A stretch of 64,000 nt of DNA from the NCBI GenBank assembly GCA_039800325.1, contig JBDLQY010000157.1:17017-81016 (forward strand), read 5' to 3'. Shown piece by piece: positions 42,365 to 52,078 of this stretch. The position numbers and the translations under genes were made by a program. The first letter of the stretch is position 1; every line of letters starts with the position of its first letter. Under the pieces are notes generated by a model that ran no database searches, was not told the origin of the DNA, and was given only the letters and a program-made list of their open reading frames with translations. The stretch comes from SYIM01 sp039800325. Lineage in GTDB: Bacteria > Pseudomonadota > Gammaproteobacteria > Burkholderiales > Burkholderiaceae_E.

Positions 42365-43927
42365 ATGCCGCTCGCGCTTCCTTCGGTGGTCCGCCGCCAG
42401 ACCATTGCTGATGCATTACGCCGCACGGCGCTTCGTTTGCCCCAAAAGACAGCGATTGTTTGTGGTTCAACGCGTTGGACTTATACGCAGTTTGACGCGC
42501 TGGTTTCACGACTGGCTGCAGGCTTGGCGTCAATCGGCGTGCAAGAAGGCAATAAGGTTGCGATACTCGCTCGCAATTCGCATGGTTTTGCGGCGCTTCG
42601 ATTTGCTCTCGCACGGTGCGGCGCGGTGATGGTACCGATCAACTTCATGCTAAAGGCTGAAGAAGTTGCCTACATTCTCCGACACGCGGGTGCGCAGACT
42701 CTGGCGACCGACAGCGGCCTTGCCGATCTGGCCCGGGCTTCTGCAAAGCTCGATACGAAGGTCAAGCAGTTTATCTGGCTGCCTTCCGAAGACCCAAGTG
42801 AGCCGTCAGCTGACATGCACAATTTTTATGAGCTTGCTGCTTGTACCCAGGCCTTACCTGAGCTGAAACTCGCGAGCGCAGATCTGGCACAGATCGTTTA
42901 CACCAGTGGGACCGAGGCCAGCCCCAAGGGGGCGATGTTGACCCACGATGCAGTGCTCTGGCAGTACGTAAGCTGCGTGATTGACGCGGAAATCGCCGAA
43001 GCCGACGTCGCCCTGCACGCCTTACCTCTGTACCACTGCGCGCAACTTGACGTTTTTTTTGGCCCGGCAATTTATATGGGTAGCACTAACGTGATTACTG
43101 CAAAACCGGTGCCAGACAATTTGTTACCGATGATCGAGCGGTTGGACATTACAAGTTTTTTTGCCCCGCCGACCGTATGGATTGCCCTGTTGCGCTCGCC
43201 CCTGTTTGACCCCGCCAAGCTCTCGCGATTAGCAAAGGGCTACTACGGTGCTTCCATCATGCCAGTTGAAGTGATGAAAGAAATCGCGTCTCGTTTACCG
43301 ACGCTTCGCTTGTGGAATCTCTACGGGCAAACCGAGATTGCGCCTCTCGCGACCATGCTGGGACCAGACGATCAGCTGCGCAAGCCCGGATCCTGCGGCA
43401 AGGCCGTACGTAACGTTGAGACTCGTGTGGTGAACGATCAGATGCAGGATGTCATGCCGGGTGAAATCGGTGAAATTGTGCATCGCTCTCCGCACCTAAT
43501 GCAGGGTTACTTTCATGACGATGAGCGCACACTGGCCGCCTTTGAAGGCGGGTGGTTTCACAGCGGCGATCTGGCGACCATCGACGAGGACGGCTATATC
43601 ACTGTGGTTGACCGTAAAAAGGACATGATCAAGACGGGCGGTGAAAACGTTGCCAGCCGGGAGGTAGAGGAAATGATCTACCGTCTGCCCCAGGTGAGCG
43701 AAGTGGCTGTTATTGGCCTGCCCGACCCTAAATGGGTAGAGGCTGTTACTGCCGTGATTGTGGTCAAAGCAGGCCACGAGCTAGACGAACAGACGGTTAT
43801 TTCGCATTGCACGCAGTACATGGCAAGCTTCAAGGCGCCCAAGCGCGTGGTATTCGCAGCCAGTCTGCCGAAGAATCCGAGTGGCAAGTTGTTGAAGCGT
43901 CAATTGCGGCAGAGTCTTGCGGGCTGA
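42365..43927 (+). CDS. Acyl-CoA synthetase (AMP-dependent ligase)
   Basis: 520 residues of the ANL superfamily: phosphate loop YTSGTEASPKGAML, APPTVW, LYGQTE, GWFHSGDLATIDEDGY, VDRKKDMIKTGGENV and the adenylation lysine in PSGKLLKRQL near the end. It activates a carboxylic acid to its CoA thioester through an acyl-AMP. The sequence is of the fatty-acyl-CoA synthetase (FadD-like) type, and the chain length is not predictable. It stands alone on the plus strand; a 44-base fragment of a related gene lies 4 kb to the left. Confidence 0.92.
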   Translation: MPLALPSVVRRQTIADALRRTALRLPQKTAIVCGSTRWTYTQFDALVSRLAAGLASIGVQEGNKVAILARNSHGFAALRFALARCGAVMVPINFMLKAEEVAYILRHAGAQTLATDSGLADLARASAKLDTKVKQFIWLPSEDPSEPSADMHNFYELAACTQALPELKLASADLAQIVYTSGTEASPKGAMLTHDAVLWQYVSCVIDAEIAEADVALHALPLYHCAQLDVFFGPAIYMGSTNVITAKPVPDNLLPMIERLDITSFFAPPTVWIALLRSPLFDPAKLSRLAKGYYGASIMPVEVMKEIASRLPTLRLWNLYGQTEIAPLATMLGPDDQLRKPGSCGKAVRNVETRVVNDQMQDVMPGEIGEIVHRSPHLMQGYFHDDERTLAAFEGGWFHSGDLATIDEDGYITVVDRKKDMIKTGGENVASREVEEMIYRLPQVSEVAVIGLPDPKWVEAVTAVIVVKAGHELDEQTVISHCTQYMASFKAPKRVVFAASLPKNPSGKLLKRQLRQSLAG

Positions 43928-44007
43928 TCCTGTCGCACGGTACCACCTGAATCATCGCGGTGCGGGAACCCTTGCTGGGTCAGTGCTTATCAGCTGTGTG
44001 GTCCTTG

Positions 44008-44652
44008 TTAAGCCTTCGACGGAAAATGAGCTCGCGCCAGCGTTCTCATCTCAGCGTCGCTGCGTGCTGACTTACTGGCCAGGGCCCAGAGATCGAAGTA
44101 GGGAGCCTTGCCGCGCGCGAATGAGGCCACGGTGGCGAAGCCGCTGGCCTGCAGTGTCCCAACCAGAAGTTTTTGCGTAAAACCGCATCGGTGCGCCATG
44201 TAGAGGTTGCCTCGCGCCAGGTGCGGGCGATGGCCGTAAAGAATATCTAGCGGGGCAATCGGACCCGCGGGTGATTGATAGGCCGCTTCAGTCAGCTTGT
44301 CCTGCGCGACCAGGGCACAGACCGACTGCAGGTCAGGGCAGGTGATCACTACGAACCCATCCGGTACGAGCACGCGCAGAAATTCTGCAAGCGCGATGCC
44401 GACTTCGTGAGGGTAGAGATGCTCAATGTTGTGACTTGAAAATATTGCATTGACGCTTTCGGCCGCCACAGCGCTCATATCCGTCATAGTTCCGATGACA
44501 TCAGGGTCTACCGATGCGTCGATATCGAGCCGTAATTCGCGCCAGTCGGGGGTGTTGAAGCCTGGCGTGGTTCGGTTCTTGCGATTTTGCCCGCAACCGA
44601 CGTGCAGTAAGGTCAGGGGAGGGCTTTCGAGGGAGTCGGTTGAGGATCGCAT
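44008..44652 (-). CDS. Class I SAM-dependent methyltransferase
   Basis: 214 residues with the SAM-binding motif LLHVGCGQ (15-22), an acidic strand end in LRLDIDASVDPDVIG, and AIFSSHNIEHLYPHEVGIALAEF followed by LVPDGFVVITCPDL, the usual post-motif II and III pattern. Proteins of this type often act on sugar nucleotides, lipids or secondary metabolites. No neighbour points to a substrate. Confidence 0.85.
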   Translation of the reverse strand: MRSSTDSLESPPLTLLHVGCGQNRKNRTTPGFNTPDWRELRLDIDASVDPDVIGTMTDMSAVAAESVNAIFSSHNIEHLYPHEVGIALAEFLRVLVPDGFVVITCPDLQSVCALVAQDKLTEAAYQSPAGPIAPLDILYGHRPHLARGNLYMAHRCGFTQKLLVGTLQASGFATVASFARGKAPYFDLWALASKSARSDAEMRTLARAHFPSKA

Positions 44653-44838
44653 AGCCTGGTCAGATGGAGGTTAGCGGGGTTGGCGGGCGCCTGTGCCGGA
44701 CCGGGATAGTCGGCGCGCCACGCTTGTATTCTCCATCCTCTGCCCTCATACACGCGACGGAAGACCCGCGCTGGAGGGCGTTGAGCCGATTCGGATGGGT
44801 GTGTTTTTGCGTGAAAATCTGCCCTAGCGATGACAGGT

Positions 44839-46272
44839 CTAACTGTAGACGGGTTGAATCCTGGGGTCGTCTGGATCGGCGGACTTTGGGCTTCGATATT
44901 TAGAGGGCGTCTCTTCGCGCATGAGCATCTCCAGCAGATTGGTTTTGCTAAGCTTTACGTTGTATAGCTTCGCAAATTGCTCAGCTTGCAAGTCCTTAGA
45001 GCCGTGCTCTCTGAGGTCAACCAGGAAAGTCTTTACGAGGTCTGTGCTTGCAAAGCCGAATTTCGCGGAGAGCGTCTGAGCGAATCCCCAGGCGAAGTAG
45101 AAGATCTGGTCGTCGTTTGGCGTCCCGAAAGGTAGCAATATGAGTTCGCGCAGGTTGCGGTAGTTGCCTTCCTGGAGGAGGGTCTGCAGAGACTCTCCGC
45201 GTAGTTCGCCATTGGTACCTGGGCGATTGCTCAACTCAAGCTCTACGCGCATACCGTCGCGTTCGAAGACGGCCTTGAAGGTGGGAAATTCGCCCGAGGT
45301 TTTGCCCCCGATGATTTCCTTGAAACATTTCGAGCCGAACAGTTCATCATCAAGATGGGCTCTGATATACGTCCGCGTGTCTGCGTTATCAGAGACGGTC
45401 GCAAGACTCTGCTTCACGAACTCATCAGACGATCGACTGGCGATTTCTTCGACAGAGTCCTTAAATTGCTTTGATGTGATGGTCGAGTCACCGACTGCAT
45501 CAAGGGTTTCACGAGCCCTCTCAAATCGGGCAAGCGTCTCAGTGCGTTCAGCGTCCTCAGGCCAGACCAGTGCGAGCAGATGGCTGTCGCCGACTTCCAT
45601 CTCTTCTAGCCGGCGCAGTACAGGATTGCCATCGTTTCGCAGTTCGATCACTCGCCTTAGGGCGGCTGACTCAGCGGTCTCGTTGTCTCCGACCTCTACG
45701 AAGCGGGCAAAAGCCTCCCGCAGCCCGCCCAGGAAGACCTGGATGTGCTCTGTGAGTCGATCGGGCAACAACGCGTTGTCAGCTTGATGAGCCAAAGCGT
45801 CTTGGGTGGTCTTGATCAGCGTATCGGTGAGTTCGTAAACGGCCTGATGATGCTTAAAGTCGATGCTGGATTGATGAGGCGAAGGGTCGTTCAGGTCTTC
45901 AGAGCGATAAAGCGGGGTCCCTGCGATGCTGAGCGAGAACGACCAGGTGCTTTGCCCTTCTGAGATGCCGCCGGTGACCTGAATTACAAATTGGTCCTCG
46001 CGATCATCGGCGATCAATGACTTTAAACGCTCGAATCGATGCAGCAACGTGATCGGCTGGGTCTCGTGCTGCTGCGGATCAGCGACCGACATATACAGGC
46101 TACGAATGGCTTCCGCCTTTACGCCGTCCGCTCGCCAGTCCTTGATACGGTCCCATAGCCCCATACGTTGGGCTTCATTGAGCGTCTGGGCTGTGAGGAC
46201 CTTTTGCAGGCGTGATTCGTTGAAGGTGTAAGTCTGAGCGCCAGTGCGGTCAAGTTTCAGTTCAGTCGCCAT
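44839..46272 (-). CDS. Hypothetical protein, cytoplasmic
   Basis: 477 residues from the ATG at 46272 (MATELKLDRTG); a 20-residue upstream extension is rejected. The protein is acidic and helical, with a beta-rich middle (QFVIQVTGGISEGQSTWSF, SLSIAGTPLY), and has no signal peptide, membrane helix or catalytic motif I recognise. It may be another client of the neighbouring secretion cassettes because it lacks bacterial homologues I can name and lies in the same accessory stretch, but that is speculation. Confidence 0.7.
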   Translation of the reverse strand: MATELKLDRTGAQTYTFNESRLQKVLTAQTLNEAQRMGLWDRIKDWRADGVKAEAIRSLYMSVADPQQHETQPITLLHRFERLKSLIADDREDQFVIQVTGGISEGQSTWSFSLSIAGTPLYRSEDLNDPSPHQSSIDFKHHQAVYELTDTLIKTTQDALAHQADNALLPDRLTEHIQVFLGGLREAFARFVEVGDNETAESAALRRVIELRNDGNPVLRRLEEMEVGDSHLLALVWPEDAERTETLARFERARETLDAVGDSTITSKQFKDSVEEIASRSSDEFVKQSLATVSDNADTRTYIRAHLDDELFGSKCFKEIIGGKTSGEFPTFKAVFERDGMRVELELSNRPGTNGELRGESLQTLLQEGNYRNLRELILLPFGTPNDDQIFYFAWGFAQTLSAKFGFASTDLVKTFLVDLREHGSKDLQAEQFAKLYNVKLSKTNLLEMLMREETPSKYRSPKSADPDDPRIQPVYS

Positions 46273-46414
46273 GGTTTTGCGCCGTTCGAGTACTTTGCAG
46301 AATGTGGATGATGGGCAGAGAATTCGCGGCAATCAAGTCTTTTCGCAAGAGCTTTAAGATGCGTCTGTGATGGATTTTATGCTCGCGGTCACTGCCCATC
46401 GGCAAGGAGATATC

Positions 46415-47815
46415 GTGGATCTGACTCAATTCACTGCCCATGAGCTGTTGCGGCTTTATCGGACGGGTGCGGCTTCTCCTGTGGAGACCACCCAGGCTGT
46501 TTTATCGGCGATTGCCCGACATAACCCGCAGCTGCGCGCCTTCTGCCTTGTCGACGACGAGGCAGCCCTCGCCAATGCGCGAGCCAGCGAATCGCGCTGG
46601 ATGGCGTATCGACATCAGGGCGGGGCAGTCGGGGCTTTGGAGGGTGTGCCCGCCTCTATTAAAGACCTGATCCTCACGCGTGGCTGGCCCACGCTGCGTG
46701 GTAGTCGCGGTATTGCGCCAAACCAGACCTGGGATGTTGATGCACCAGCCACAGCACGCCTGCGCGAGGCTGGCGCGGTGCTGCTGGGCAAGACCTCGAC
46801 ACCGGAGTACGGTTGCAAGGGTGAAACCAATTCGCCACTCACGGGTTTAACCCGTAACCCCTGGAATCTTGACCACAGTCCAGGCGGTTCGTCGGGTGGT
46901 GCAGCCGCAGCGGTCGCAGCGGGTCTGGGTCCCCTGGCGGTCGGCACTGATGGTGCAGGCAGCGTGCGCATTCCCGCCGCTTTCTGTGGCAATGTGGGCA
47001 TGAAGCCCAGCTTTGGACGGGTGCCTGCTTATCCGCTTTCGCCGTTTGGGTCTGTGGCGCATCTGGGGCCGCATACCCTCAGCGTGATCGATGCAGCGCT
47101 GATGCTCAACGTGCTCAAGCAACCCGATGCGCGCGACTGGACCTCACTACCGCCTGACCCCACTGACTACACCCTGGGTCTCGAAGATGGAATTCGCGGC
47201 ATGCGCATCGCCTACTCGCCCACGCTTGGCTATGCGCGCCATGTGCATCCGGAGATCGCAGCAGCCCTTGACCGGGTCGCGCAGACTTTGCACGAGTTGG
47301 GCGCACAGGTCGAAACGATTGACCCGGGTATTGACGACCCGCTTGAGATTTCCACGGGGCTCTGGTTTGCAACGTCCTGGCAGATCTGGCGGGCGCTTAC
47401 CCCCGAGCAGCAGGCAGTCGCCGATCCCGACTTTAAGGCGCAGGCGCTTCAGGGCGAACGTCTGGATGCCAATGCGCTGCACGTACTGAATCAGCGCCGC
47501 GGTCAGCTGGGCTCGCATCTGCGTCAGTTCATGACGCGTTTTGATGTGTTGCTGACGCCCAGCGTTGCCGTGCCGGCTTTCCCAGTGCGCACGCCGGCGT
47601 CCGAGCCCATGACACCCCAATCGATGCTGGGCTGGACGCCCTTTAGTTACCCCTTTAACCTCAGCCAGCAGCCTGCCATTACTGTGCCCTGTGGTCTGAC
47701 CGTCTCGGGTCTTCCTATGGGTATGCAGTTGGTTGGCCCCATGTTTGGTGATGCCCTGGTGTTGCGGGTTGCTCGGGCCTATGAAGCGACTCGACCCACC
47801 GCGCGTCCTGTCTGA
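46415..47815 (+). CDS. Amidase signature family hydrolase
   Basis: 466 residues. The GTG at 46415 is chosen over ATG at 46367 because AAGGAG lies six bases before it. The Ser-cisSer-Lys triad is visible as K83 (SIKDLI), S159 in GGSSGG and S183 in GTDGAGSVRIPA. These enzymes hydrolyse amides such as indoleacetamide, nicotinamide-type or aryl amides. The closing part (PFNLSQQPAITVPCGLTVSGLPMGMQ) is characteristic. The substrate is unknown; GatA of tRNA amidation is unlikely because no gatB/gatC is nearby. Confidence 0.9.
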   Translation: MDLTQFTAHELLRLYRTGAASPVETTQAVLSAIARHNPQLRAFCLVDDEAALANARASESRWMAYRHQGGAVGALEGVPASIKDLILTRGWPTLRGSRGIAPNQTWDVDAPATARLREAGAVLLGKTSTPEYGCKGETNSPLTGLTRNPWNLDHSPGGSSGGAAAAVAAGLGPLAVGTDGAGSVRIPAAFCGNVGMKPSFGRVPAYPLSPFGSVAHLGPHTLSVIDAALMLNVLKQPDARDWTSLPPDPTDYTLGLEDGIRGMRIAYSPTLGYARHVHPEIAAALDRVAQTLHELGAQVETIDPGIDDPLEISTGLWFATSWQIWRALTPEQQAVADPDFKAQALQGERLDANALHVLNQRRGQLGSHLRQFMTRFDVLLTPSVAVPAFPVRTPASEPMTPQSMLGWTPFSYPFNLSQQPAITVPCGLTVSGLPMGMQLVGPMFGDALVLRVARAYEATRPTARPV

Positions 47816-47872
47816 ATTGCGCTAACCCCCTGGCAATCTGTCAAGCGGTCGCTGAAAAGGAATTTTTGAATC

Positions 47873-49201
47873 ATGACACGGTTGAAAACGAAGCTTTTAA
47901 CGGCTATGGCCTTGTGCGCCGGCACCGGGCACATCTTGCCGGTTCAGGCCCAGGCACAAATGCAGGTACAGACTCAGGCTCAAACCCATGCTCCGGCGTC
48001 TGCGATACCAGCCTCGGCCCCAGCTGCCGCACCGGCTGATCGATCGCTACCCAGGGTTTTCTCGGCTGAGCTCATTGGTACTTACAGCCAAGAGCGTTTG
48101 ACTCAAATTGGTCAGGGTGAGTTGCAGGCCTTTCTCACGGGCTCTCCCATGGGTTATGAGCACTTCAAGGGCAAGTTTGCCACGCCGGTGAATGCGCTCA
48201 AGTTGTACCGGCTGCGTTATCTGTCCGTGGTGCCCGAAATGGGTAACCGTTCAGTGGTGGCATCGGGTCTGGTGGCGATTCCCGATACGGCTGCGACCAC
48301 TCTGCCTGTGATTTCCTACCAGCACGGCACCGTCTTCGAAAAAGACAGCGTGCCCTCGCGGCCTGATCAATCCCTGGAAACGCGTTTAATCCTGTCGCAG
48401 TTTGGTGGCCAGGGCTATGCGGTGATTGCAGCCGATTACTTTGGGCTGGGCGACTCAGCGCTTCCCAACTCATATTTCGCGCGCGACAGTATTGAGCAGT
48501 CAACGTTTGATCTGTATGTCGCTGCGATGAAGTTTCTTGAACAGCAGGGCAAGCGCCCACGGGCTCTGGCTACGATGGGTTGGTCGCAGGGTGGTTACAG
48601 CAACATGATTCTGTTGCGTAAGCTTGAACGCGAGGGCATTCCCGTTGCGGCATCGGTCACGGCTGCAGGTGCAGTCGATATTGGCCTGTTCGTATTGCGC
48701 GGCCTGACCAATCCGCGGCCCAACGAGGCGAGCTTTAGGGCTGCAGCCTTGTCCAATATGCTGTTTGCCCTGGAAAGCTATCGCGGCATGGCGGGCATGA
48801 CACGTGATGCATTGCGGCCCGAGTTTTATCCGACCGCCAAGGCTTTTTTTGATTTCAAGATTGACTTCGCAGAGTTTCTTAAACGCGTACCGATTGACCC
48901 GCGCGACATGATGCGGCCGGAATTCATCGAGCAGATGACGCTGGGTCGCGGCGCCTTTGTTCAAATGCTCGATGAATCGGCCTCTTATCGTTGGCTAAGC
49001 CGTACGCCACTTCGAGCCTATTCGGGTGAAGTTGACGAGGCCGTACCCGACTTTGTCGCCCGTCTGGCGGTTGATTATCAGATGGTGTTAGGAAAGCGAA
49101 ATGGCGAGGCCTTTAGCGCCGGGCCCAAGGCCGATCATCGTGCCACCTATGTGCATGCGCTGATTCACGCCAAACCCTGGGTGGATGAGCGTACCCGCTG
49201 A
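47873..49201 (+). CDS. Secreted alpha/beta hydrolase (secretory lipase-like)
   Basis: 442 residues after an AAAAGGAA site. A signal peptide (cleavage near PVQAQA) is followed by a 30-residue glutamine/alanine/proline spacer. The hydrolase core has ISYQHGTVFEKDSVPS, the nucleophile elbow GWSQGG, an aspartate in YSGEVDEAVP and a histidine in KADHRATY, giving a Ser-Asp-His triad. It resembles bacterial members of the secretory lipase (LIP) group, active on esters outside the cytoplasm. It probably shares a transcript with the amidase, 57 bases upstream. Confidence 0.85.
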   Translation: MTRLKTKLLTAMALCAGTGHILPVQAQAQMQVQTQAQTHAPASAIPASAPAAAPADRSLPRVFSAELIGTYSQERLTQIGQGELQAFLTGSPMGYEHFKGKFATPVNALKLYRLRYLSVVPEMGNRSVVASGLVAIPDTAATTLPVISYQHGTVFEKDSVPSRPDQSLETRLILSQFGGQGYAVIAADYFGLGDSALPNSYFARDSIEQSTFDLYVAAMKFLEQQGKRPRALATMGWSQGGYSNMILLRKLEREGIPVAASVTAAGAVDIGLFVLRGLTNPRPNEASFRAAALSNMLFALESYRGMAGMTRDALRPEFYPTAKAFFDFKIDFAEFLKRVPIDPRDMMRPEFIEQMTLGRGAFVQMLDESASYRWLSRTPLRAYSGEVDEAVPDFVARLAVDYQMVLGKRNGEAFSAGPKADHRATYVHALIHAKPWVDERTR

Positions 49202-49280
49202 CACTTCGCCTGCGTGGCTACGCGTTGCCCCTCAGTAAGGGCACTGCAAAGTGATTGAAGGGTGACTTTGACCGACAAAC

Positions 49281-49889
49281 TCAGTCGCTTGCTATCTCTT
49301 GGGGGCTCACGCGGGCACCCTTGGTAAATCGGTACAGCCGCAAGCCGCTGCCCGTGGCGCGATCAAACTCCATGGCGGCGGCCAGTCCGATACGCGCGAT
49401 CGATGCGGCTGACGGTTCAGGCTTGGCGCCCTGGCAGACCGCATACATCGCCCCCAAAGCGTAGGGGCGCCCTGAGCCATTCGCCCAGAAGCGCTCGAAG
49501 CTCAGTACTTCGCGGTGCGTGTACACACCAAAAATTCCGCTGCCGTTAGCGACCATCACCGACATATGGTTGCCCTCATAGGCATCATCAGGCTGCTTTT
49601 TGGGGTTGAGAAAGAAATCATCCTTAAGTCGCTTGTGAACCCGGGTGAAGGTCTCAAAAATTTCGTCCACGCCCCACAGTCGACAATCGTCGCCCAGGTC
49701 GCGAAGTACTTTGATCAACGGAACAAAGTGAGCGGCGGTACCGGTCATGCCTACGCATGAGTCACCCACGACGGCTATCTTGGGGTTGTTACCGTAGTGC
49801 TGCGCAAGCTTGACCTCGCCTTGCATGAGTAAAGTATCCGATCCGATGACGACCTCTGACTGACTGACCACGCCGACCACCGTTGACAT
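49281..49889 (-). CDS. Proteasome/HslV-like Ntn-hydrolase-fold protein
   Basis: 202 residues beginning MSTVVGVVSQSEVVIGSDTL, which parallels the HslV/proteasome beta N-terminus (MTTIVSVR...VVIAGD): a short strand beginning with a hydroxyl residue after Met, then GSD. Later segments KIAVVGDSCVGMTGTAAHF and GSGRPYALGAMYAV match the G-(F/M)-G-G-T and GSGGPYA landmarks. If Met is removed, S2 would be the nucleophile. No ATPase partner (HslU) is near, so it is an orphan. Function is unknown; a peptidase role is inference. Confidence 0.62.
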   Translation of the reverse strand: MSTVVGVVSQSEVVIGSDTLLMQGEVKLAQHYGNNPKIAVVGDSCVGMTGTAAHFVPLIKVLRDLGDDCRLWGVDEIFETFTRVHKRLKDDFFLNPKKQPDDAYEGNHMSVMVANGSGIFGVYTHREVLSFERFWANGSGRPYALGAMYAVCQGAKPEPSAASIARIGLAAAMEFDRATGSGLRLYRFTKGARVSPQEIASD

Positions 49890-49980
49890 GCCTTGTCCCC
49901 TCTATGTCGCGATAAGGAATCATAGCCGGCCCCCGGGTTGGACCCTATACTTGGCCTAACCAAAAACCAGGTGCTGTGCC

Positions 49981-51630
49981 ATGAGACCGGCTGGTCGATC
50001 TGAACTCGACTCCCTTTATTTTGCATATCCCCATTTTGCGGCGCCGGTGCAGCGCGATAACTTGTCGCGACCTGTGCGGGTGCTCATCGTCGGCGCCGGG
50101 CCGATAGGCCTCACAGCCGCGTTGGCTCTGGCGCGTTACGGTATAGGCTCGGTGTTGCTTGAGGCTAAAGCGAGCTTCAATGATGGCAGCCGCGCCATCT
50201 GTATAGCCCGGCAGAGTTTTCATATTTTCGAAGCCATCGGTGCTGTTGAGCCCTTCATGCGCAAGGCTTTGCCCTATCTGTCCGGGCGTTCGTTTTTTCG
50301 TGGCAAACAGATTCTTCAATTCATGATGCCCGATAGCTCCGACCAGAAATATCGGCCCATGTACAACCTCCAGCAGCAATTCACCGAGCAGTTTCTGTAT
50401 GAAGCGGTTGCGCGCGAGCCCCTGATTGAGGTGCGCTGGCAGTCGCGCGTGAGCTCGGTAATGCAGGACAAGCAGGCAGTGCGCGTGCGGATCGAAGACG
50501 CCGCGGGCGACTACGAGCTTGCCACTGAATGGCTGCTTGCGGCTGACGGGGCGAGAAGCACGGTACGCAATCTGCGCGGTCTGCGCCTGCGCGGTGAAAA
50601 CTTTGAAGGCCGCTATGTGATTGCGGATATTCGTATGCATCGGCAAGAGCAGGGCTCGCATCGCCCCGTTGAGCGGCTTGCTATGTTTGAGCCTGCCAGC
50701 CGACCCAACGGAACCGTGCTTGTTCACGAGCAGCCTGAGCACATCTGGCGTATTGATTATCAGCTGAGCGCGGATGAGTCCGAAGAAGAAGCGCTCAAGG
50801 AACCGTCTATTCGCAAGGCGGTGGCGGGAGTGCTGTCAGATCTGGGCTGGAATCACTCCTGGGATCTTGAGTGGTGGAGTATTTACTCAGCCAATACGCT
50901 GGCCTTAAATGATTATCGCGATGGCCGAATTTTCTACATTGGCGATAGCGCGCATGTTGTGCCCATCTTTGGCGTGCGCGGGCTCAATAACGGACTGGCA
51001 GATGCCCAGAATATCGCCTGGAAGCTGGCGGGCGTCCTGAATGGGCATGCAGCCCCCGACATTCTCAATAGCTATTCGCCTGAGCGACGCGGCGCCACCG
51101 TGGATGTTTTCGCAAACGCGAGTAAATCTTCGCGTTTTATGACGCCACAGACGCGCGGCGGTGCCCTGATGCGCGACGCCGCGCTTTTACTGGCTTTGCG
51201 GCATCCGTTTGCCGGAGAGTTCGCCAATCCGCGCAATATGACGCCGTACACCTACGCTGACAGCGCCCTCGTCACGCCCGATTCCGATACCTGGGCCTCG
51301 GGCGCGAGACCCGGTGCAGTGGCCGGTAATGTCAGACTCGAAACAGGTTTTCTTTCCGATACGTTTGGGCCTGACTTCACGCTGTTGTGCTTCGGGCATG
51401 TGCCCGGCGTCACGTCTCAGGCGCGGCTGAGTGTTCTGAGCTTTCCTGCCGACGGGGCGGTGGCCCGGACTTACGGTGCGACGGATGGCACCGCTTATCT
51501 CATTCGACCTGATATGCATGTGGCCGCTCGATGGCGCCGTGCACAGCCTGAGATCATCCAGGCGGCGCTGATGCGAGCCTGGGGCCATGGTGTTCCACAG
51601 ACTGCACCCCACGCAGGAGCACTTTCATGA
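49981..51630 (+). CDS. FAD-dependent aromatic monooxygenase
   Basis: 549 residues of the MhpA/PheA-like flavoprotein hydroxylase family: FAD dinucleotide motif GAGPIGLTAALALARYG near residue 38, the DG motif in LLAADGARSTVRNL, and GDSAHVVPIFGVRGLNNGLADAQN, which binds the ribityl chain. A C-terminal thioredoxin-like domain follows. It hydroxylates an aromatic acid with NAD(P)H and oxygen. The stop overlaps the following small gene by four bases (ATGA), a pairing seen in aromatic degradation loci. Confidence 0.92.
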   Translation: MRPAGRSELDSLYFAYPHFAAPVQRDNLSRPVRVLIVGAGPIGLTAALALARYGIGSVLLEAKASFNDGSRAICIARQSFHIFEAIGAVEPFMRKALPYLSGRSFFRGKQILQFMMPDSSDQKYRPMYNLQQQFTEQFLYEAVAREPLIEVRWQSRVSSVMQDKQAVRVRIEDAAGDYELATEWLLAADGARSTVRNLRGLRLRGENFEGRYVIADIRMHRQEQGSHRPVERLAMFEPASRPNGTVLVHEQPEHIWRIDYQLSADESEEEALKEPSIRKAVAGVLSDLGWNHSWDLEWWSIYSANTLALNDYRDGRIFYIGDSAHVVPIFGVRGLNNGLADAQNIAWKLAGVLNGHAAPDILNSYSPERRGATVDVFANASKSSRFMTPQTRGGALMRDAALLLALRHPFAGEFANPRNMTPYTYADSALVTPDSDTWASGARPGAVAGNVRLETGFLSDTFGPDFTLLCFGHVPGVTSQARLSVLSFPADGAVARTYGATDGTAYLIRPDMHVAARWRRAQPEIIQAALMRAWGHGVPQTAPHAGALS

Positions 51631-51809
51631 GCGCCACCATTCCTGCTGATCTTGAGGGCTTCTATTCGGCCTTGTCTGAGGCGATTGATACGGTAGGGCC
51701 GCAGCGTGAGGCGCTGATGCTGGCCAAGCTAGCCCTGCTGCTGGCCCACGAGCTGGGTGATGGTGCGCGTGCAAAGGCTTTGATCACAGAGGCTTGCGCG
51801 GATCTGTAG
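51627..51809 (+). CDS. DUF2783 small protein
   Basis: 60 residues, largely helical (DLEGFYSALSEAIDTVGPQ, ALMLAKLALLLAHELGD), fitting the DUF2783 family that is repeatedly encoded directly after FAD-dependent aromatic hydroxylases. It is coupled to the hydroxylase by an ATGA overlap and is presumably an accessory subunit; its biochemical role is unknown. Confidence 0.82.
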   Translation: MSATIPADLEGFYSALSEAIDTVGPQREALMLAKLALLLAHELGDGARAKALITEACADL

Positions 51810-52078
51810 CGCACCGAAAATCGAGGCTTGCCGGATTTGAGTCGGCAGGCCTTAATCGCGAAGAGATCACCTATGTGTTCTTCGAGCGCCCGGTTGAAGA
51901 GCTGCGAAAGTTTTCCAACGTCGGTGAGGCCCTGGAAAAGTCACCCGCCACCATGCGCGAAGCCGATAGCACCATCCCAAAGATTGAGGGTTCAGCATTT
52001 ATCGACGTAAGTTTCTCGCTGCCGCGGCGCGCGCTTGCCGATATGCAGAATGCGCCGGTCAAGCGCGGGAAGTTTTAG
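51794..52078 (+). CDS. Short hypothetical or partial protein
   Basis: Up to 94 residues, with an uncertain TTG start overlapping the previous gene; GTG or ATG starts near 51853 are not obvious. The C-terminal 70 residues (REEITYVFFERPVEELRKFS, ALEKSPATMREADS, FIDVSFSLPRRAL) look like genuine coding sequence, but I know no family. It may be the tail of a lost gene. It is convergent with the halogenase gene and overlaps its stop by four bases. Confidence 0.4.
   Translation: MRGSVAHRKSRLAGFESAGLNREEITYVFFERPVEELRKFSNVGEALEKSPATMREADSTIPKIEGSAFIDVSFSLPRRALADMQNAPVKRGKF

Noticed and set aside
51794..52078. Start of a longer gene after DUF2783
   Set aside because: No good start or ribosome site; kept only as a low-confidence hypothetical or fragment.
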